Assembly (NCBI GenBank): GCA_025146925.1
Contig: CP102260.1
Coordinates: 1,752,001 to 1,816,000 of the forward strand
Reading direction: 5' to 3'
Length of the DNA stretch: 64,000 nucleotides
DNA from: [Bacteroides] pectinophilus
GTDB lineage: Bacteria > Bacillota > Clostridia > Lachnospirales > Lachnospiraceae
Every line of letters begins with the position of its first letter. The stretch's first letter is position 1. Below the pieces are notes generated by a model. That model had not been told where the DNA came from. It saw nothing but the letters and a program-made list of their open reading frames with translations, and did not search any database. Positions 1-9,648 of this stretch are shown in pieces. The position numbers and the translations under genes were made by a program.

Positions 1-204
1 CGGATCCATAAACTTTCCAAAGTTAGTTACAAGATTGTACTTTCTGGCAATCCTGCCATCAAGCATGTCCGTAAGACTTGCAAGTACAAATACTGCCGCC
101 GCAATATATTTTGATGCATCACCTGCACAATCAGTAAGCAGGAATACCAGAAATACCGGAATCATAATGACTCTTAATACTGTAAGTTTATTCGGCAAAT
201 TCAT
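1..204 (-). CDS. pgsA: CDP-diacylglycerol--glycerol-3-phosphate 3-phosphatidyltransferase, N-terminal part (cut by window edge)
   Basis: The first 68 residues of a CDP-alcohol phosphatidyltransferase, the membrane enzyme that makes phosphatidylglycerol phosphate from CDP-diacylglycerol. The start MNLPNKLTVLRVIMIPVF is typical of PgsA and leads into a hydrophobic segment. The family signature DG-x2-AR-x8-G-x3-D is complete (DG at residues 49-50, AR at 53-54, final D at 67), just before the window ends. The ATG lies inside the last codons of rimO (17-base overlap) with GGAGAG upstream, so the two genes are probably translationally coupled. The neighbouring rimO-pgsA order is common in Clostridia. 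Only the rest of the gene is missing; nothing suggests it is broken. Confidence 0.9.
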   Translation of the reverse strand, partial: MNLPNKLTVLRVIMIPVFLVFLLTDCAGDASKYIAAAVFVLASLTDMLDGRIARKYNLVTNFGKFMDP

Positions 205-1531
205 AATCAGGCTCTCCTATCAAATCGTAATTATCTGATGCTGTTATCTTTACAGGTATAAAATCCCCTGACATAAGCTGTGCATCAGTATTGACAAATA
301 CATATCCGTCCACATTAGGTGCGTCCCTGTATGTCCTGCCCACATATACATCCTCATCAGCAAGCTTTCCCTCTATCATGACCTTAAGTGTTCTTCCAAC
401 TACCTCCGCCGAACGGTCGGCTGATATCTCCTGCTGAAGTTCCATTACTGCATCACGCCTTGCTGCCTTGACATCCTCATCAATCTGATTATCAAAGCCT
501 GCTGCCGGTGTATCTTCCTCAGCAGAATATGTGAACGCTCCAAGTCTGTCAAACTCCAGTTCATCAATAAAATCAAGCACTTCTTCATGCTGCTCTTTGG
601 TCTCACCCGGGAATCCCGTAATAAGAGTTGTTCTTAAGCAGATATCCGGTATCTCACTGCGGAGTTTTTTAACAATATCAATAAGATCCTGCTTAGTTGT
701 ACGCCTGCCCATTCTCTTAAGAATAGCATCATTGGCATGCTGTATCGGAAGATCAAGATAATGACAGACCTTAGGTTCTGACTTGATTGCCTGAATAAGA
801 GTATCATCAATCTCTTCCGGATAGCAGTACAGAATCCTTATCCACTCTATACCGTCTATTGCCGCAAGCTCATGAAGCAGCCTGTGGAGTGACTTTTCCC
901 CATAGAGGTCTGTTCCGTACAGGCTTGTCTCCTGTGCAACAAGTATAAGCTCCTTAACGCCCTGCTCTGCAAGGTCTTCTGCCTGCTTTATAAGCTCATC
1001 CATAGGAACGCTTCTGTATGAGCCCCTCACTTTAGGGATGATGCAGTATGTACAGCACTTGTCACAGCCTTCTGCAATCTTAAGATATTCATAATATCCT
1101 CCGGTCGTGACAATTCTTCTGTCATGAGTCTGTGGAAGCCTGTTAATGTCCTCAAAACAATTAATGCCATCTCCCTGCTTATTGACAAGTTCATCCAGTG
1201 TGTCGGCAATCTTATCATATGCTGATGTTCCGACTACTGCGTCAACCTCAGGAATCTCATCAATTATCTCCTGTCTGTATCGCTGTGCAAGACACCCGCA
1301 TGCAATAAGGAATCTGCATCTGCCGTTCTTCTTAAGTTCTGCCATCTCAAGCAGCGTATCAACGCTCTCCTGCTTGGCATCGTGAATAAAACAGCATGTA
1401 TTAACAACCACCGCATCTGCCTCATTCTCATCATCTGTGAATTCATATCCTCTTGAATGAAGCTGTCCGAGCATCATTTCTGTATCTACAAGATTCTTGT
1501 CACAGCCAAGTGACACAAACATTATCTTCAT
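188..1531 (-). CDS. rimO: Ribosomal protein S12 methylthiotransferase RimO (radical SAM)
   Basis: A 447-residue MiaB/RimO-type methylthiotransferase. The N-terminal domain has the three cysteines of the auxiliary [4Fe-4S] cluster (SLGCDKNLVDTE, NTCCF and ACGCLAQRY). The radical SAM CxxxCxxC motif is in EGCDKCCTYCIIPKVRG near residue 155. The C-terminal 65 or so residues form a TRAM-like RNA/protein-binding domain. The SLGCDKNLVDTE opening and the pgsA neighbour favour RimO, which methylthiolates an aspartate of S12, over the tRNA enzyme MiaB. It is transcribed from its own promoter about 70 bases upstream and overlaps pgsA downstream. Length and motifs are those of a complete enzyme. Confidence 0.93.
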   Translation of the reverse strand: MKIMFVSLGCDKNLVDTEMMLGQLHSRGYEFTDDENEADAVVVNTCCFIHDAKQESVDTLLEMAELKKNGRCRFLIACGCLAQRYRQEIIDEIPEVDAVVGTSAYDKIADTLDELVNKQGDGINCFEDINRLPQTHDRRIVTTGGYYEYLKIAEGCDKCCTYCIIPKVRGSYRSVPMDELIKQAEDLAEQGVKELILVAQETSLYGTDLYGEKSLHRLLHELAAIDGIEWIRILYCYPEEIDDTLIQAIKSEPKVCHYLDLPIQHANDAILKRMGRRTTKQDLIDIVKKLRSEIPDICLRTTLITGFPGETKEQHEEVLDFIDELEFDRLGAFTYSAEEDTPAAGFDNQIDEDVKAARRDAVMELQQEISADRSAEVVGRTLKVMIEGKLADEDVYVGRTYRDAPNVDGYVFVNTDAQLMSGDFIPVKITASDNYDLIGEPDYEFAE

Positions 1532-1602
1532 ACTAATATACTAATCTCCGTTCCTGCCCATTCTCGTGGCATTCAAAGTTTGTGCGCAAGCACATTACAT
1601 TG

Positions 1603-1631
1603 ATTATAATTGAAAATATGCAAAAAAACAA
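1603..1631 (-). promoter_or_regulatory. Sigma-A-type promoter for rimO-pgsA
   Basis: On the minus strand TTGTTT (1626-1631) and a perfect TATAAT (1603-1608) are separated by 17 bases, about 70 bases before the rimO start. This is the best promoter-like sequence in the 238-base gap between the Gx-transporter-like gene and rimO. It implies that rimO-pgsA is a separate transcription unit. Confidence 0.7.
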
Positions 1632-1700
1632 GCTTTTCGGTTTTCAATGTACGTCCATTAATTTTGGAAATGTGAATTGAATGATAAAGATGATATATCC

Positions 1701-1727
1701 AAAAAAGATGGTATGCCTCTTAAGGCA
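1701..1727 (-). terminator. Weak intrinsic terminator candidate after the polC operon
   Basis: On the minus strand a 5-bp stem (TGCCT/AGGCA, loop TAAG) is followed, after seven bases, by six Ts. The stem is short and the U-tract is offset, so this may only partly stop transcription. It lies about 40 bases past the stop of the Gx-transporter-like gene. Confidence 0.35.
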
Positions 1728-1769
1728 CTGTAGAATAATCTGAAAATCTGAAATTCCATCACGGAATAA

Positions 1770-2282
1770 TCATACAATATCATTAAGTCCGTTTTTTTGC
1801 AAGCTTATTTTTATTATTCTGGCAACGCACCCATTTACAATTCCCGTTATAACTCCTGTTATAAGCAGCACGGGAAGATAATATGCAATCTTTGCGGTTC
1901 CCACGACTACTGCTGCCGCCGCTATCTGTCCTATATTGTGTGCCGTCCCGCCGGCAACGCTTACACCAAGCATGGAAAAACGGCCGGATTTCTTAAGCAG
2001 TATCATTACAATGATGCTTAACATTCCACCGCTTATGCTGAATATAAATGCTGCCATATTGCCAAACAATATACTTGTAAGCACTATTCTTAATATATCA
2101 ACGCAGAACGCGGTGCGGCCTCCTGCCACATACAGGACAACAAGTACCGCTATATTGGCAAGTCCGAGCTTAGCTCCCGGAACACCTATTGATATCGGCA
2201 AAAGCATCTCAACATAACTGAATATCATTGCAAGCGCTGTGAATATACCACAGAATGCAACGAGTCTGCTATTTTTTTTCAT
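1770..2282 (-). CDS. Gx transporter / heptaprenyl diphosphate synthase component I family membrane protein
   Basis: A 170-residue, very hydrophobic protein with about five predicted membrane segments. The conserved GVPGAKLGLANI stretch (about residues 33-44) and the length match the family annotated as Gx transporter or Hpre_diP_synt_I. Despite the old name, members look like ECF-type substrate-binding (S) components; the substrate is not established. It sits 12 bases after a NusG-domain-II protein, a pairing seen repeatedly in Firmicutes, and is the last gene of the unit that begins near pyrH. I infer a membrane transport or accessory role; a direct enzymatic role in isoprenoid synthesis is possible from the family name but not shown by the sequence. 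Confidence 0.8.
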   Translation of the reverse strand: MKKNSRLVAFCGIFTALAMIFSYVEMLLPISIGVPGAKLGLANIAVLVVLYVAGGRTAFCVDILRIVLTSILFGNMAAFIFSISGGMLSIIVMILLKKSGRFSMLGVSVAGGTAHNIGQIAAAAVVVGTAKIAYYLPVLLITGVITGIVNGCVARIIKISLQKNGLNDIV

Positions 2283-2294
2283 AACACTTCCTTT

Positions 2295-2672
2295 TTATAC
2301 TGCCGCATCTATATCGGCATTATCTCCGGTAATCTCAATAACAGTCCTGTGCGGAAGGCACACTATTGTCTGTCCCGGGTTCTTAATCTTCCCGGTCTTA
2401 ACGCACACTTTATCCGGACAGTCCGCATCCTCCATCCACACAGTGCTGTCATTTATAATTATCTTATTGTTTCCGCGTTCAGTGCCTAATTCAATAACCT
2501 TATTACTGTTAAGCGGATATTCTCCATAGATCTCTCCGTCAACGCGGACCACTACCTTTGCGGATGACTCACCAAAGCTTCTTCCCGGCAGCGCTGTATA
2601 CATATATATACTTCCTGCCACAAGCAGAACAGCCGTAACAAGAATAATATCATTAACAGTTTTCTTACTCAT
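2295..2672 (-). CDS. NusG domain II-containing membrane-anchored protein
   Basis: A 125-residue protein with one N-terminal transmembrane segment (about residues 6-25) followed by an extracytoplasmic NusG_II-like beta domain. Diagnostic features are a CPDKVC cysteine pair and the CLPHR motif near the C terminus. I chose the second ATG, at 2672, because GAGG lies six bases upstream, whereas the ATG at 2684 has no ribosome site and is almost on the polC stop. Function is unknown in this family, which shares only the fold with the transcription factor NusG. It lies 14 bases after polC and 12 before the Gx-transporter-like gene. Confidence 0.85.
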   Translation of the reverse strand: MSKKTVNDIILVTAVLLVAGSIYMYTALPGRSFGESSAKVVVRVDGEIYGEYPLNSNKVIELGTERGNNKIIINDSTVWMEDADCPDKVCVKTGKIKNPGQTIVCLPHRTVIEITGDNADIDAAV

Positions 2673-2686
2673 ACACAACCTCATTT

Positions 2687-5600
2687 TTAAAAATCAAAAA
2701 GTGACAGCTGGTTCGTATCGGGAAGGCTTCCCAGAATTCCAAATGAATCCAGAAGGCTCACCGCACTGTCTCCAACCTTGGCACGTGTCTTAAAATCCTC
2801 TTTGGAAAGGAACGCACCGTCCCTTGCCGCAATCTCTATGGATTCGGCAGCGACTTCACCAAGTCCGTCTATAGCCTTAAGTGATGGCATTATCTTTCCG
2901 TCTATTACCTGAAAGCTTCTTGCCTTAGCCCTGAATATATCTATAGGCATGAATTCAAAACCTCTCGCATAGAATTCCTGTACTATTCTCATATCCGCAT
3001 ATGTCGCTTCTTCGGTAGGCGACAGCGTCTTGGCATTATGTCTTTCTTTATAATCCTTTATATAATACTCAAGCTTGTCCCTGCCCATACACATAAGATT
3101 ATATGAAAATGCATCAGCTCTTATACTGAAGAATGCGCAGTAGTATGCAAGCGGGTAAAATACCTTACAGTACGCAACACGCCATGCCATCATAACGTAT
3201 GCAGCGGCGTGCGCCTTAGGGAACATGTATTTGATTTTCTTACATGACCATATATACCAGTCAGGTACGCCTGCTTCTTTCATGATTGGCAGCCACTCAT
3301 CTTTAAGTCCTTTACCTTTACGGACTGATTCCATTATTGTAAAGGAAAGCTCCTTATCAAGCCCCATGGATATCAGATATGTCATAATATCATCTCGCGT
3401 ACATATTGCGGTTGAAATTGTCGCCTTGCCTTCCGCAATAAGTGTCTGGGCATTGCCAAGCCATACATCAGTACCATGTGCAAGTCCGGCAATTCTTACA
3501 AGATCTGAAAAATGCTGCGGTTTGGCATCAATTAACATCTGCATGGCAAAGTCTGTACCAAACTCAGGTATTCCAAGTGCTCCAAGCTTCGTTCCTCCAA
3601 TCATGTCCGGTGTAATTCCGAGCGCTGACGTGTCCTTAAATAGTGACATTACCTCAGGACTGTCAAGAGGTATCTCTGTCGGATCAAGTCCCGTAAGATC
3701 CTGAAGCATACGAATCATCGTAGGGTCAAGATGTCCAAGGATATCAAGCTTCAGCAGGTTATGGTCGATACTGTGGTAATCGAAATGTGTCGTCGTTATT
3801 CCTGAATCCATCTTGTTTGCAGGATGCTGTATCGGTGTAAATGTATGTATCTCCTCACCGATTGGAAGAACAACAATTCCTCCCGGATGCTGTCCCGTTG
3901 TACGTCTTATATCAACACAGCCTGCTGCCAGACGCTCTATCTCACAGTTACGCTTGGTTACGTTATGTCCAAGCTTCTCACTCTGTTTCTCAAAATAACC
4001 TTTAACATATCCGTAAGCCGTTTTCTCAGCAACCGTACCTATCGTACCTGCCTTGAATGTCTGCCCCTTGCCGAATATAACCTCAGTATAGGCATGTGCC
4101 TTACTCTGGTATTCGTTAGAAAAGTTAAGGTCGATATCCGGCTCCTTGTTACCCTTGAAGCCAAGGAATGTTTCAAACGGAATGTCAAATCCTTCCTTAC
4201 GCAGCTTCTTGCCGCACACAGGGCATATCTTATCAGGCATATCGCATCCTGCCGCACCTGAGAACTTTCTGACATCTTCAGAATCAAAATCCACATAATA
4301 GCAGTTCGGGCACAGATAATGCGGACTGAGCGGATTAACCTCCGTAATACCTGCCATTGTTGCTGCAAATGATGAGCCTACAGAACCTCTTGAACCAACC
4401 AGATATCCGTCATCATTGGATTTCCACACCAGCTTCTGTGCAATAATGTACATAACCGAATATCCGTTGGATATAATTGACTTAAGCTCTCTTTCAAGTC
4501 GTTCTTCAACAACCGTAGGAAGCGTAGGTCCATACATCTCATGCGCTCTGTTATAACATATATCCCTTAGTGTCTGGTCAGAATTTTCAATTACCGGAGG
4601 ACGCTTATCAGGGCGCACAGGCTCAATCTTCTCACACATTTTCATGATTCTGTCAGTGTTGGTGACAACAATCTCATACGCCTTATCCGCATCAAGATAC
4701 TCAAACTCCGCAAGCATCTCCTCTGTTGTACGCAGATAAAGCGGTGCCTGCCTGTCTGCATCATCAAAGCCCTTCTGTGTCATTACAATACGTCTGTACA
4801 CCTCATCCTCAGGATTCATAAAATGCACATCTCCCGTTGCAACTACAGGCTTATTAAACACCTCGCCGAGATGTATTATCTTCCTGTTAAGGTCTATAAG
4901 ATCCTGTTCATCCTTAACCCAGCACGAATCACTGTCTATCATGAACCGGTTATTGCCTATCGGCTGTACCTCAAGATAATCATAAAAATTAACTATTCTT
5001 GCAATCTCTTCCTCAGGTGCTCCGTTAAGAACCGCCTGGAACAGATCTCCTGCCTCGCACGCACTTCCGACTATAATTCCGTCCCTGTATCTGGCAAGAA
5101 GGCTCTTAGGTATTCTCGGCCTGTTGGCAAAATAAGTTATGTGTGATGCCGATATCAGCCTGTACAGATTAATTCTTCCCTGCTCGCTTGATGCAAGCAG
5201 GATTATATGATATGTAGGCATCTTACGGATTGCATCAACGTCAGGGGTTCCTGCCTCGTTAAGCTGGTCAAGAGTCAGGATATCGCGCATCTTAAGCAGC
5301 TCACACATCTTAAGGAATATGCCTGCCGTAGCCTCTGCATCATCTACCGCACGGTGATGGCTTGTCAGCACCACATTAAAATGCTTGGTCAGCGTGTCCA
5401 GCTTGAAGTTATGAAGTCTTGGCACAAGGAAACGTGCAATCGCCAGTGTATCTACTACCGTATTGTCAAATGTCATTCCCTGCTTTGCAGCCTTATTGCG
5501 TATAAAGCCCGTATCAAATTCCGCATTATGTGCAACCACAACGCAGCCTTCGCAGAATTCAAGAAACTCAGGAAGTACCTGCTCAATCTTAGGTGCTCCC

Positions 5601-7198
5601 ATTACCATTGAATCATTGATTGATGTAAGCTTTTCTATCTTAAACGGAATCGGTACTTCAGGATTAACGAAAGTCGAGAATCTGTCAATTATCTCCCCAT
5701 CTTCAATCTTGACTGCACCAATCTCTATTATCCTGTCATTTTCCGCCGAGAATCCCGTCGTCTCTATATCAAAAACAACATACTTCTCATCAAGGCTCTG
5801 ATTCTTAGAGCGTATTACCGGCTTCTTTGTATCATCTACCAGATATCCCTCCACTCCGTATATTATCTTAAAATCAAAGTCCTCGCCCTTTTTCTTAGCT
5901 GCACCCTCAAGGTCTCTTACAACATGGAATGCATCTGTAAATGCCTGGACTGTTCCGTGGTCCGTTATCGCAATCGCTTTCTGTCCCCAGCTAAGTGCCT
6001 GCTTTATCAGGTCTTTTGCGTATGAGACTCCGTCCATGTCACTCATCTTAGTATGGCAGTGAAGCTCTACACGTTTGGTAAGTGCATGATCCATTCTCCT
6101 GACACGCGTATCACTCGACTTGCGGATACCCGTCACTGAGCTTATCGAAAGTTCATGGTCATATTTGTCCAGCATTGTAACGCCTTTTATCTTTATAAAA
6201 TTCTTTTCCGTGATAAATGACGTAAGCTCCGGAAGCTGCTCATTCTTGGCGAACATCTTTACGGTTATTGTGTCTGTAAAGTCCGTGACATCGAACATTA
6301 TGATAGTCTTTTCGTTACGGATTTCACGAAGTTCAACACGCCTTATCATTCCGGCGATTACAACCTCGCCCATCTCAGACTGTATCTGGCTTATATGTAT
6401 AGGCTCCTCATCAAAGTCACGTCCAAAGAGAACATCCGGATTGTTCGGCCGCTTCTGGTATCTGTCCTGTGAATACCTTGGTTTTGGGCTCTCTTCTGCC
6501 TTTTTAATCTCTTTAACGGGCTCAGCATTCTGCTTTGCGGCTGCCCCGTCACCTGCCGGCTTTTTCTTAATGGATGCACCTGTTGCACCGTCATGCACAT
6601 CCGCTGATGCAGACTTTGCAGCGAGCACCTTTTCCTGTATCTCCTGCACACGCCTTGCTATCATCAGCTCATTTTCTTTTTCAAAATTAGTTTCTTTCTT
6701 TTTCTCGTATCTGTAGACTACATCTATCTCAAACCCAAATCTGTTAAGAAATATCTTCTCAAAATATTCCCTGAGTGTTCTGTCGTATGTATGCGCAAGA
6801 AATGAATCCTCAAGTATCAGCGTCAGCTCATCTTCCTTTTCAAATGTCCATTTGGAATTCTTGAGCAGGTTATATTCGAGTGTCCAGTATTTTTCCAACT
6901 CAAAAAGGATGCTGTCGTAGTATACGTCCATAATCTTCTGTGGAGTATACTGCTTAGACAGATCATATCTGTCGATTATCCTGACGTCCATATTCTTAAT
7001 ACGGAACACCTGGCTTTTGAGTATGTCCTCCATCTTATATACCAGTTCCTTGTGTATAAGGTGCCTGCTCTTCACATACACCCTTGCAAGCGAATTGGTT
7101 GAAGTCTTAGTAACTTTAACTACTTCAGCATCCGCGAAGTTATCTTTTAATTCCTGGTCGTCAATTCTAAGCGCAGAAAAAACTTCAAAAAATGTCAT
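2687..7198 (-). CDS. polC: DNA polymerase III PolC-type, alpha subunit with proofreading exonuclease
   Basis: A 1503-residue replicative polymerase of low-GC Gram-positive type. In order: an N-terminal domain; an OB-fold region (about 270-365); a PHP domain starting at RVELHCHTKMSDMDG (about 373); an inserted DEDD exonuclease with VFDIETTGFS (about 473) and VAHNAEFD; the rest of PHP; a four-cysteine zinc module (CPNC ... CPVC, about 960-995); the palm with catalytic PDIDLNFS (about 1022); and fingers and C-terminal helix-hairpin-helix region. A lysine/alanine/proline-rich linker lies at about 180-260. Length is near the family norm (about 1440-1500). It starts three bases after ispG, where Bacillus has proS. 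Confidence 0.97.
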   Translation of the reverse strand: MTFFEVFSALRIDDQELKDNFADAEVVKVTKTSTNSLARVYVKSRHLIHKELVYKMEDILKSQVFRIKNMDVRIIDRYDLSKQYTPQKIMDVYYDSILFELEKYWTLEYNLLKNSKWTFEKEDELTLILEDSFLAHTYDRTLREYFEKIFLNRFGFEIDVVYRYEKKKETNFEKENELMIARRVQEIQEKVLAAKSASADVHDGATGASIKKKPAGDGAAAKQNAEPVKEIKKAEESPKPRYSQDRYQKRPNNPDVLFGRDFDEEPIHISQIQSEMGEVVIAGMIRRVELREIRNEKTIIMFDVTDFTDTITVKMFAKNEQLPELTSFITEKNFIKIKGVTMLDKYDHELSISSVTGIRKSSDTRVRRMDHALTKRVELHCHTKMSDMDGVSYAKDLIKQALSWGQKAIAITDHGTVQAFTDAFHVVRDLEGAAKKKGEDFDFKIIYGVEGYLVDDTKKPVIRSKNQSLDEKYVVFDIETTGFSAENDRIIEIGAVKIEDGEIIDRFSTFVNPEVPIPFKIEKLTSINDSMVMGAPKIEQVLPEFLEFCEGCVVVAHNAEFDTGFIRNKAAKQGMTFDNTVVDTLAIARFLVPRLHNFKLDTLTKHFNVVLTSHHRAVDDAEATAGIFLKMCELLKMRDILTLDQLNEAGTPDVDAIRKMPTYHIILLASSEQGRINLYRLISASHITYFANRPRIPKSLLARYRDGIIVGSACEAGDLFQAVLNGAPEEEIARIVNFYDYLEVQPIGNNRFMIDSDSCWVKDEQDLIDLNRKIIHLGEVFNKPVVATGDVHFMNPEDEVYRRIVMTQKGFDDADRQAPLYLRTTEEMLAEFEYLDADKAYEIVVTNTDRIMKMCEKIEPVRPDKRPPVIENSDQTLRDICYNRAHEMYGPTLPTVVEERLERELKSIISNGYSVMYIIAQKLVWKSNDDGYLVGSRGSVGSSFAATMAGITEVNPLSPHYLCPNCYYVDFDSEDVRKFSGAAGCDMPDKICPVCGKKLRKEGFDIPFETFLGFKGNKEPDIDLNFSNEYQSKAHAYTEVIFGKGQTFKAGTIGTVAEKTAYGYVKGYFEKQSEKLGHNVTKRNCEIERLAAGCVDIRRTTGQHPGGIVVLPIGEEIHTFTPIQHPANKMDSGITTTHFDYHSIDHNLLKLDILGHLDPTMIRMLQDLTGLDPTEIPLDSPEVMSLFKDTSALGITPDMIGGTKLGALGIPEFGTDFAMQMLIDAKPQHFSDLVRIAGLAHGTDVWLGNAQTLIAEGKATISTAICTRDDIMTYLISMGLDKELSFTIMESVRKGKGLKDEWLPIMKEAGVPDWYIWSCKKIKYMFPKAHAAAYVMMAWRVAYCKVFYPLAYYCAFFSIRADAFSYNLMCMGRDKLEYYIKDYKERHNAKTLSPTEEATYADMRIVQEFYARGFEFMPIDIFRAKARSFQVIDGKIMPSLKAIDGLGEVAAESIEIAARDGAFLSKEDFKTRAKVGDSAVSLLDSFGILGSLPDTNQLSLFDF

Positions 7199-7201
7199 AT
7201 C

Positions 7202-8257
7202 TTATTCCCAGTTATCAAGCTCTTCTTTGAGCACTTCAAGGAGTCTGTCCTCCTCTACCTTCTTTACAATCTCTCCGTGTTTTATGAGTACGCCGCAGCC
7301 ATCTCCCCCGGCTATTCCGATATCAGCTTCCTTAGCTTCTCCCGGGCCGTTGACTACACAGCCCATTACAGCTATCTTTATCTTCAGATTGCTGTATGAT
7401 GCCGCAAGTGTCTCTACCTGATTAGCAAGCCCGATAAGGTCTATCTTGGTACGCCCGCATGTAGGACATGAGACCACCTCAATTCCACTCTGTCTTATTC
7501 CAAGTGTTTGAAGGATGTACCTGGCAGCCTTAATCTCCTCAACAGGATTGCCAGTAAGTGAGACTCTGATTGTGTCACCGATTCCATGATACAGAATAAC
7601 TCCAAGTCCGACTGCTGACTTTATGCTGCCCCTGTATACAGTGCCTGCCTCAGTAATTCCGACATGAAGCGGATGATCCGTCTTACTTGCTATAAGTTCA
7701 TGTGCTTTAATGCACATAGGAACATCGGATGACTTTATGCTTATTACAAGATTATCATATCCAAGATCTTCTATAATCTTAACCTTGTCAAGTGCGCTCT
7801 CGACAAGTCCTTCGGCAGTTACGCCGCCGTATTTTACAACAAGGTCCTTTTCGAGTGAGCCGCTGTTAACTCCGACTCTTATTGGAATATTGTGATCCTT
7901 TGCAGTATCTACGACTGCCTTGATCTTGCTGTTATCTCCTATATTGCCCGGATTAATTCTTATCTTATCAGCACCGTTCTCAATAGCTGCAATTGCCATC
8001 CTGTAATCAAAATGTATATCGGCAACAAGCGGAATGTGAATCTGCTTCTTTATCTCTGCAATTGCATCCGCTGCCTGTCTGTTGGGTACAGTGCATCTTA
8101 TGATGTCACATCCTGCCTTTTCGAGCTCAAGAATCTGGGCAACCGTCGCCCTTACATCCTCTGTCGGTGTATTGGTCATCGACTGTATCAGTATCGGATT
8201 GCCTCCGCCTATAACTGCATTGCCTATTCTGACTGTCTTTGTATTATCTCTGTACAT
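7202..8257 (-). CDS. ispG: 4-hydroxy-3-methylbut-2-en-1-yl diphosphate synthase
   Basis: A 351-residue IspG (GcpE) of the MEP isoprenoid pathway, converting 2-C-methylerythritol 2,4-cyclodiphosphate to HMBPP. The N-terminal TIM-barrel motifs are present (GGGNPILIQSMTNTPTEDV, VADIHFDYRMA and IRINPGNIG). The C-terminal domain carries the cysteines that hold the [4Fe-4S] cluster (SCPTCGR and MGCVVNGPGEA). GAGGTTAAG precedes the ATG. It lies between rseP (14 bases) and polC (3 bases), and shares the operon with dxr and uppS, so two MEP enzymes and the undecaprenyl synthase are made together. Confidence 0.97.
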   Translation of the reverse strand: MYRDNTKTVRIGNAVIGGGNPILIQSMTNTPTEDVRATVAQILELEKAGCDIIRCTVPNRQAADAIAEIKKQIHIPLVADIHFDYRMAIAAIENGADKIRINPGNIGDNSKIKAVVDTAKDHNIPIRVGVNSGSLEKDLVVKYGGVTAEGLVESALDKVKIIEDLGYDNLVISIKSSDVPMCIKAHELIASKTDHPLHVGITEAGTVYRGSIKSAVGLGVILYHGIGDTIRVSLTGNPVEEIKAARYILQTLGIRQSGIEVVSCPTCGRTKIDLIGLANQVETLAASYSNLKIKIAVMGCVVNGPGEAKEADIGIAGGDGCGVLIKHGEIVKKVEEDRLLEVLKEELDNWE

Positions 8258-8271
8258 ATCTTAACCTCACA

Positions 8272-9627
8272 TCAAAAGAGATTTTTAATATCGTTAAACA
8301 TTACCACAACCATAAGTATCATGAGAAGTATCATTCCCGCAAAATGAACGATGCCTTCTTTTTCCTTGGCTACCGGCTTACCTCTTAATATCTCAAGTAT
8401 GACAAACAGAAGCCTTCCTCCGTCAAGTGCCGGAAGCGGAAGAAGATTCATCACACCTAAGTTGGCACTAATCATAACCGTCATGTTGAACAGATTAAGC
8501 AGCACATAGAACGCTCCGTCTGACTTGCTCTCTTCAACAACATCCCCGATTACGCTCACAACGCCGACAGGACCTGACACATCATCAAGTGACACCTGTC
8601 CCCTGAACATCATTCCAAGACTTCCGAATACTGTTCTTATCCAGTATCCGACATCCTTAAAAGCATATCCGACAGTTGACAGTGCTCCCGCCTTCTGTCT
8701 TGCTCCATATGAATAAAGTCCGGTATAATAGCTCTCGCGTTCCTTCATCTGCGGAGTTACATTAAGAGTGAGCTCTTTGCCGTCACGCTCAACAACTATT
8801 GTCTGTTCGCTGCCGTCACACGCTGCAATTATGTCTACAATCTGCTGCGTATTCTCAACCTCTGTTCCCTGAATGCTCTTTATCTTATCGCCGGCTTTTA
8901 TTCCGCCTTTTTTGGCAGGAGAATCATTCTCTACTGTCTGTATGCTGCAATCAGAAAGGATTGTGATTCCTGTCATATAAGATACTTTTTTCTGATACTC
9001 CGGAACTACTTTTGCCGTGTACTTCTGTCCTTCACGCTCATAAGTTATATTCAGTGTCCTGTCAGGATGCATGAGCGTCTCAAGAGATAAATCCCTTGAA
9101 AATGTAACTCTGTGCCCGTTAATCTTAGTTATAAGGTCTCCGGCTTCAAGCCCTGCGCTGCTTGCAGGGGAATTGTCGGCAACAGCAGAGACTTCACATG
9201 GATCATACCCTGCGAATCCGATAATAATAACCGAAAGGACAAATGCAAGTATAAAGTTAAACACTGGTCCTGCCGCCAGAATTGACATTCTTGCCCATAC
9301 TGACTGTGCCGGGAATGACCTGCTCATGTCGTATTTTTCTTTTACTGATTTTTCTGCACTATTGTCAGAAGTCTCTTCGCTTTCTCCTTCTTCTGCTTCA
9401 TCTTCAGTATCAAGGAAATCTTCTCCCAGCATTATACATGCTCCACCAAACGGAAGCAGCTTTATACTGTATACTGTCTCGCCTTTTTTAAAACTTACAA
9501 GCTTCGGTCCGAATCCTATACAGAATTCCATTACCATTACTCCGTTAGCCTTTGCCAGAATAAAATGTCCAAGTTCATGAACAATTATTATTACGCTCAG
9601 TACGATTATTGCTAATACTATATTCAA
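8272..9627 (-). CDS. rseP: Site-2 membrane metalloprotease RseP/RasP
   Basis: A 451-residue intramembrane zinc protease that cuts membrane proteins such as anti-sigma factors and leftover signal peptides. The HELGH zinc motif is at residues 17-21 in the first membrane helix. Two PDZ-like segments (about 155-215 and 225-295) follow, and the second active-site motif LLPLPALDGG is near the C terminus. An acidic insert (EDEAEEGESEETSDN) lies between the first helix and the next hydrophobic segment. The start is TTG at 9627, with GGCAGG eight bases upstream; it gives the usual short lead before HELGH. The cdsA-dxr-rseP order is the same as in Bacillus. Confidence 0.95.
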   Translation of the reverse strand: MNIVLAIIVLSVIIIVHELGHFILAKANGVMVMEFCIGFGPKLVSFKKGETVYSIKLLPFGGACIMLGEDFLDTEDEAEEGESEETSDNSAEKSVKEKYDMSRSFPAQSVWARMSILAAGPVFNFILAFVLSVIIIGFAGYDPCEVSAVADNSPASSAGLEAGDLITKINGHRVTFSRDLSLETLMHPDRTLNITYEREGQKYTAKVVPEYQKKVSYMTGITILSDCSIQTVENDSPAKKGGIKAGDKIKSIQGTEVENTQQIVDIIAACDGSEQTIVVERDGKELTLNVTPQMKERESYYTGLYSYGARQKAGALSTVGYAFKDVGYWIRTVFGSLGMMFRGQVSLDDVSGPVGVVSVIGDVVEESKSDGAFYVLLNLFNMTVMISANLGVMNLLPLPALDGGRLLFVILEILRGKPVAKEKEGIVHFAGMILLMILMVVVMFNDIKNLF

Positions 9628-9648
9628 GTGCCATACCTGCCTTTATTG

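Noticed and set aside
6120-6716. Long open frame on the plus strand opposite polC
   Set aside because: It is antisense to a clearly coding, motif-bearing region, has no ribosome site and a composition explained by codon bias of the real gene.
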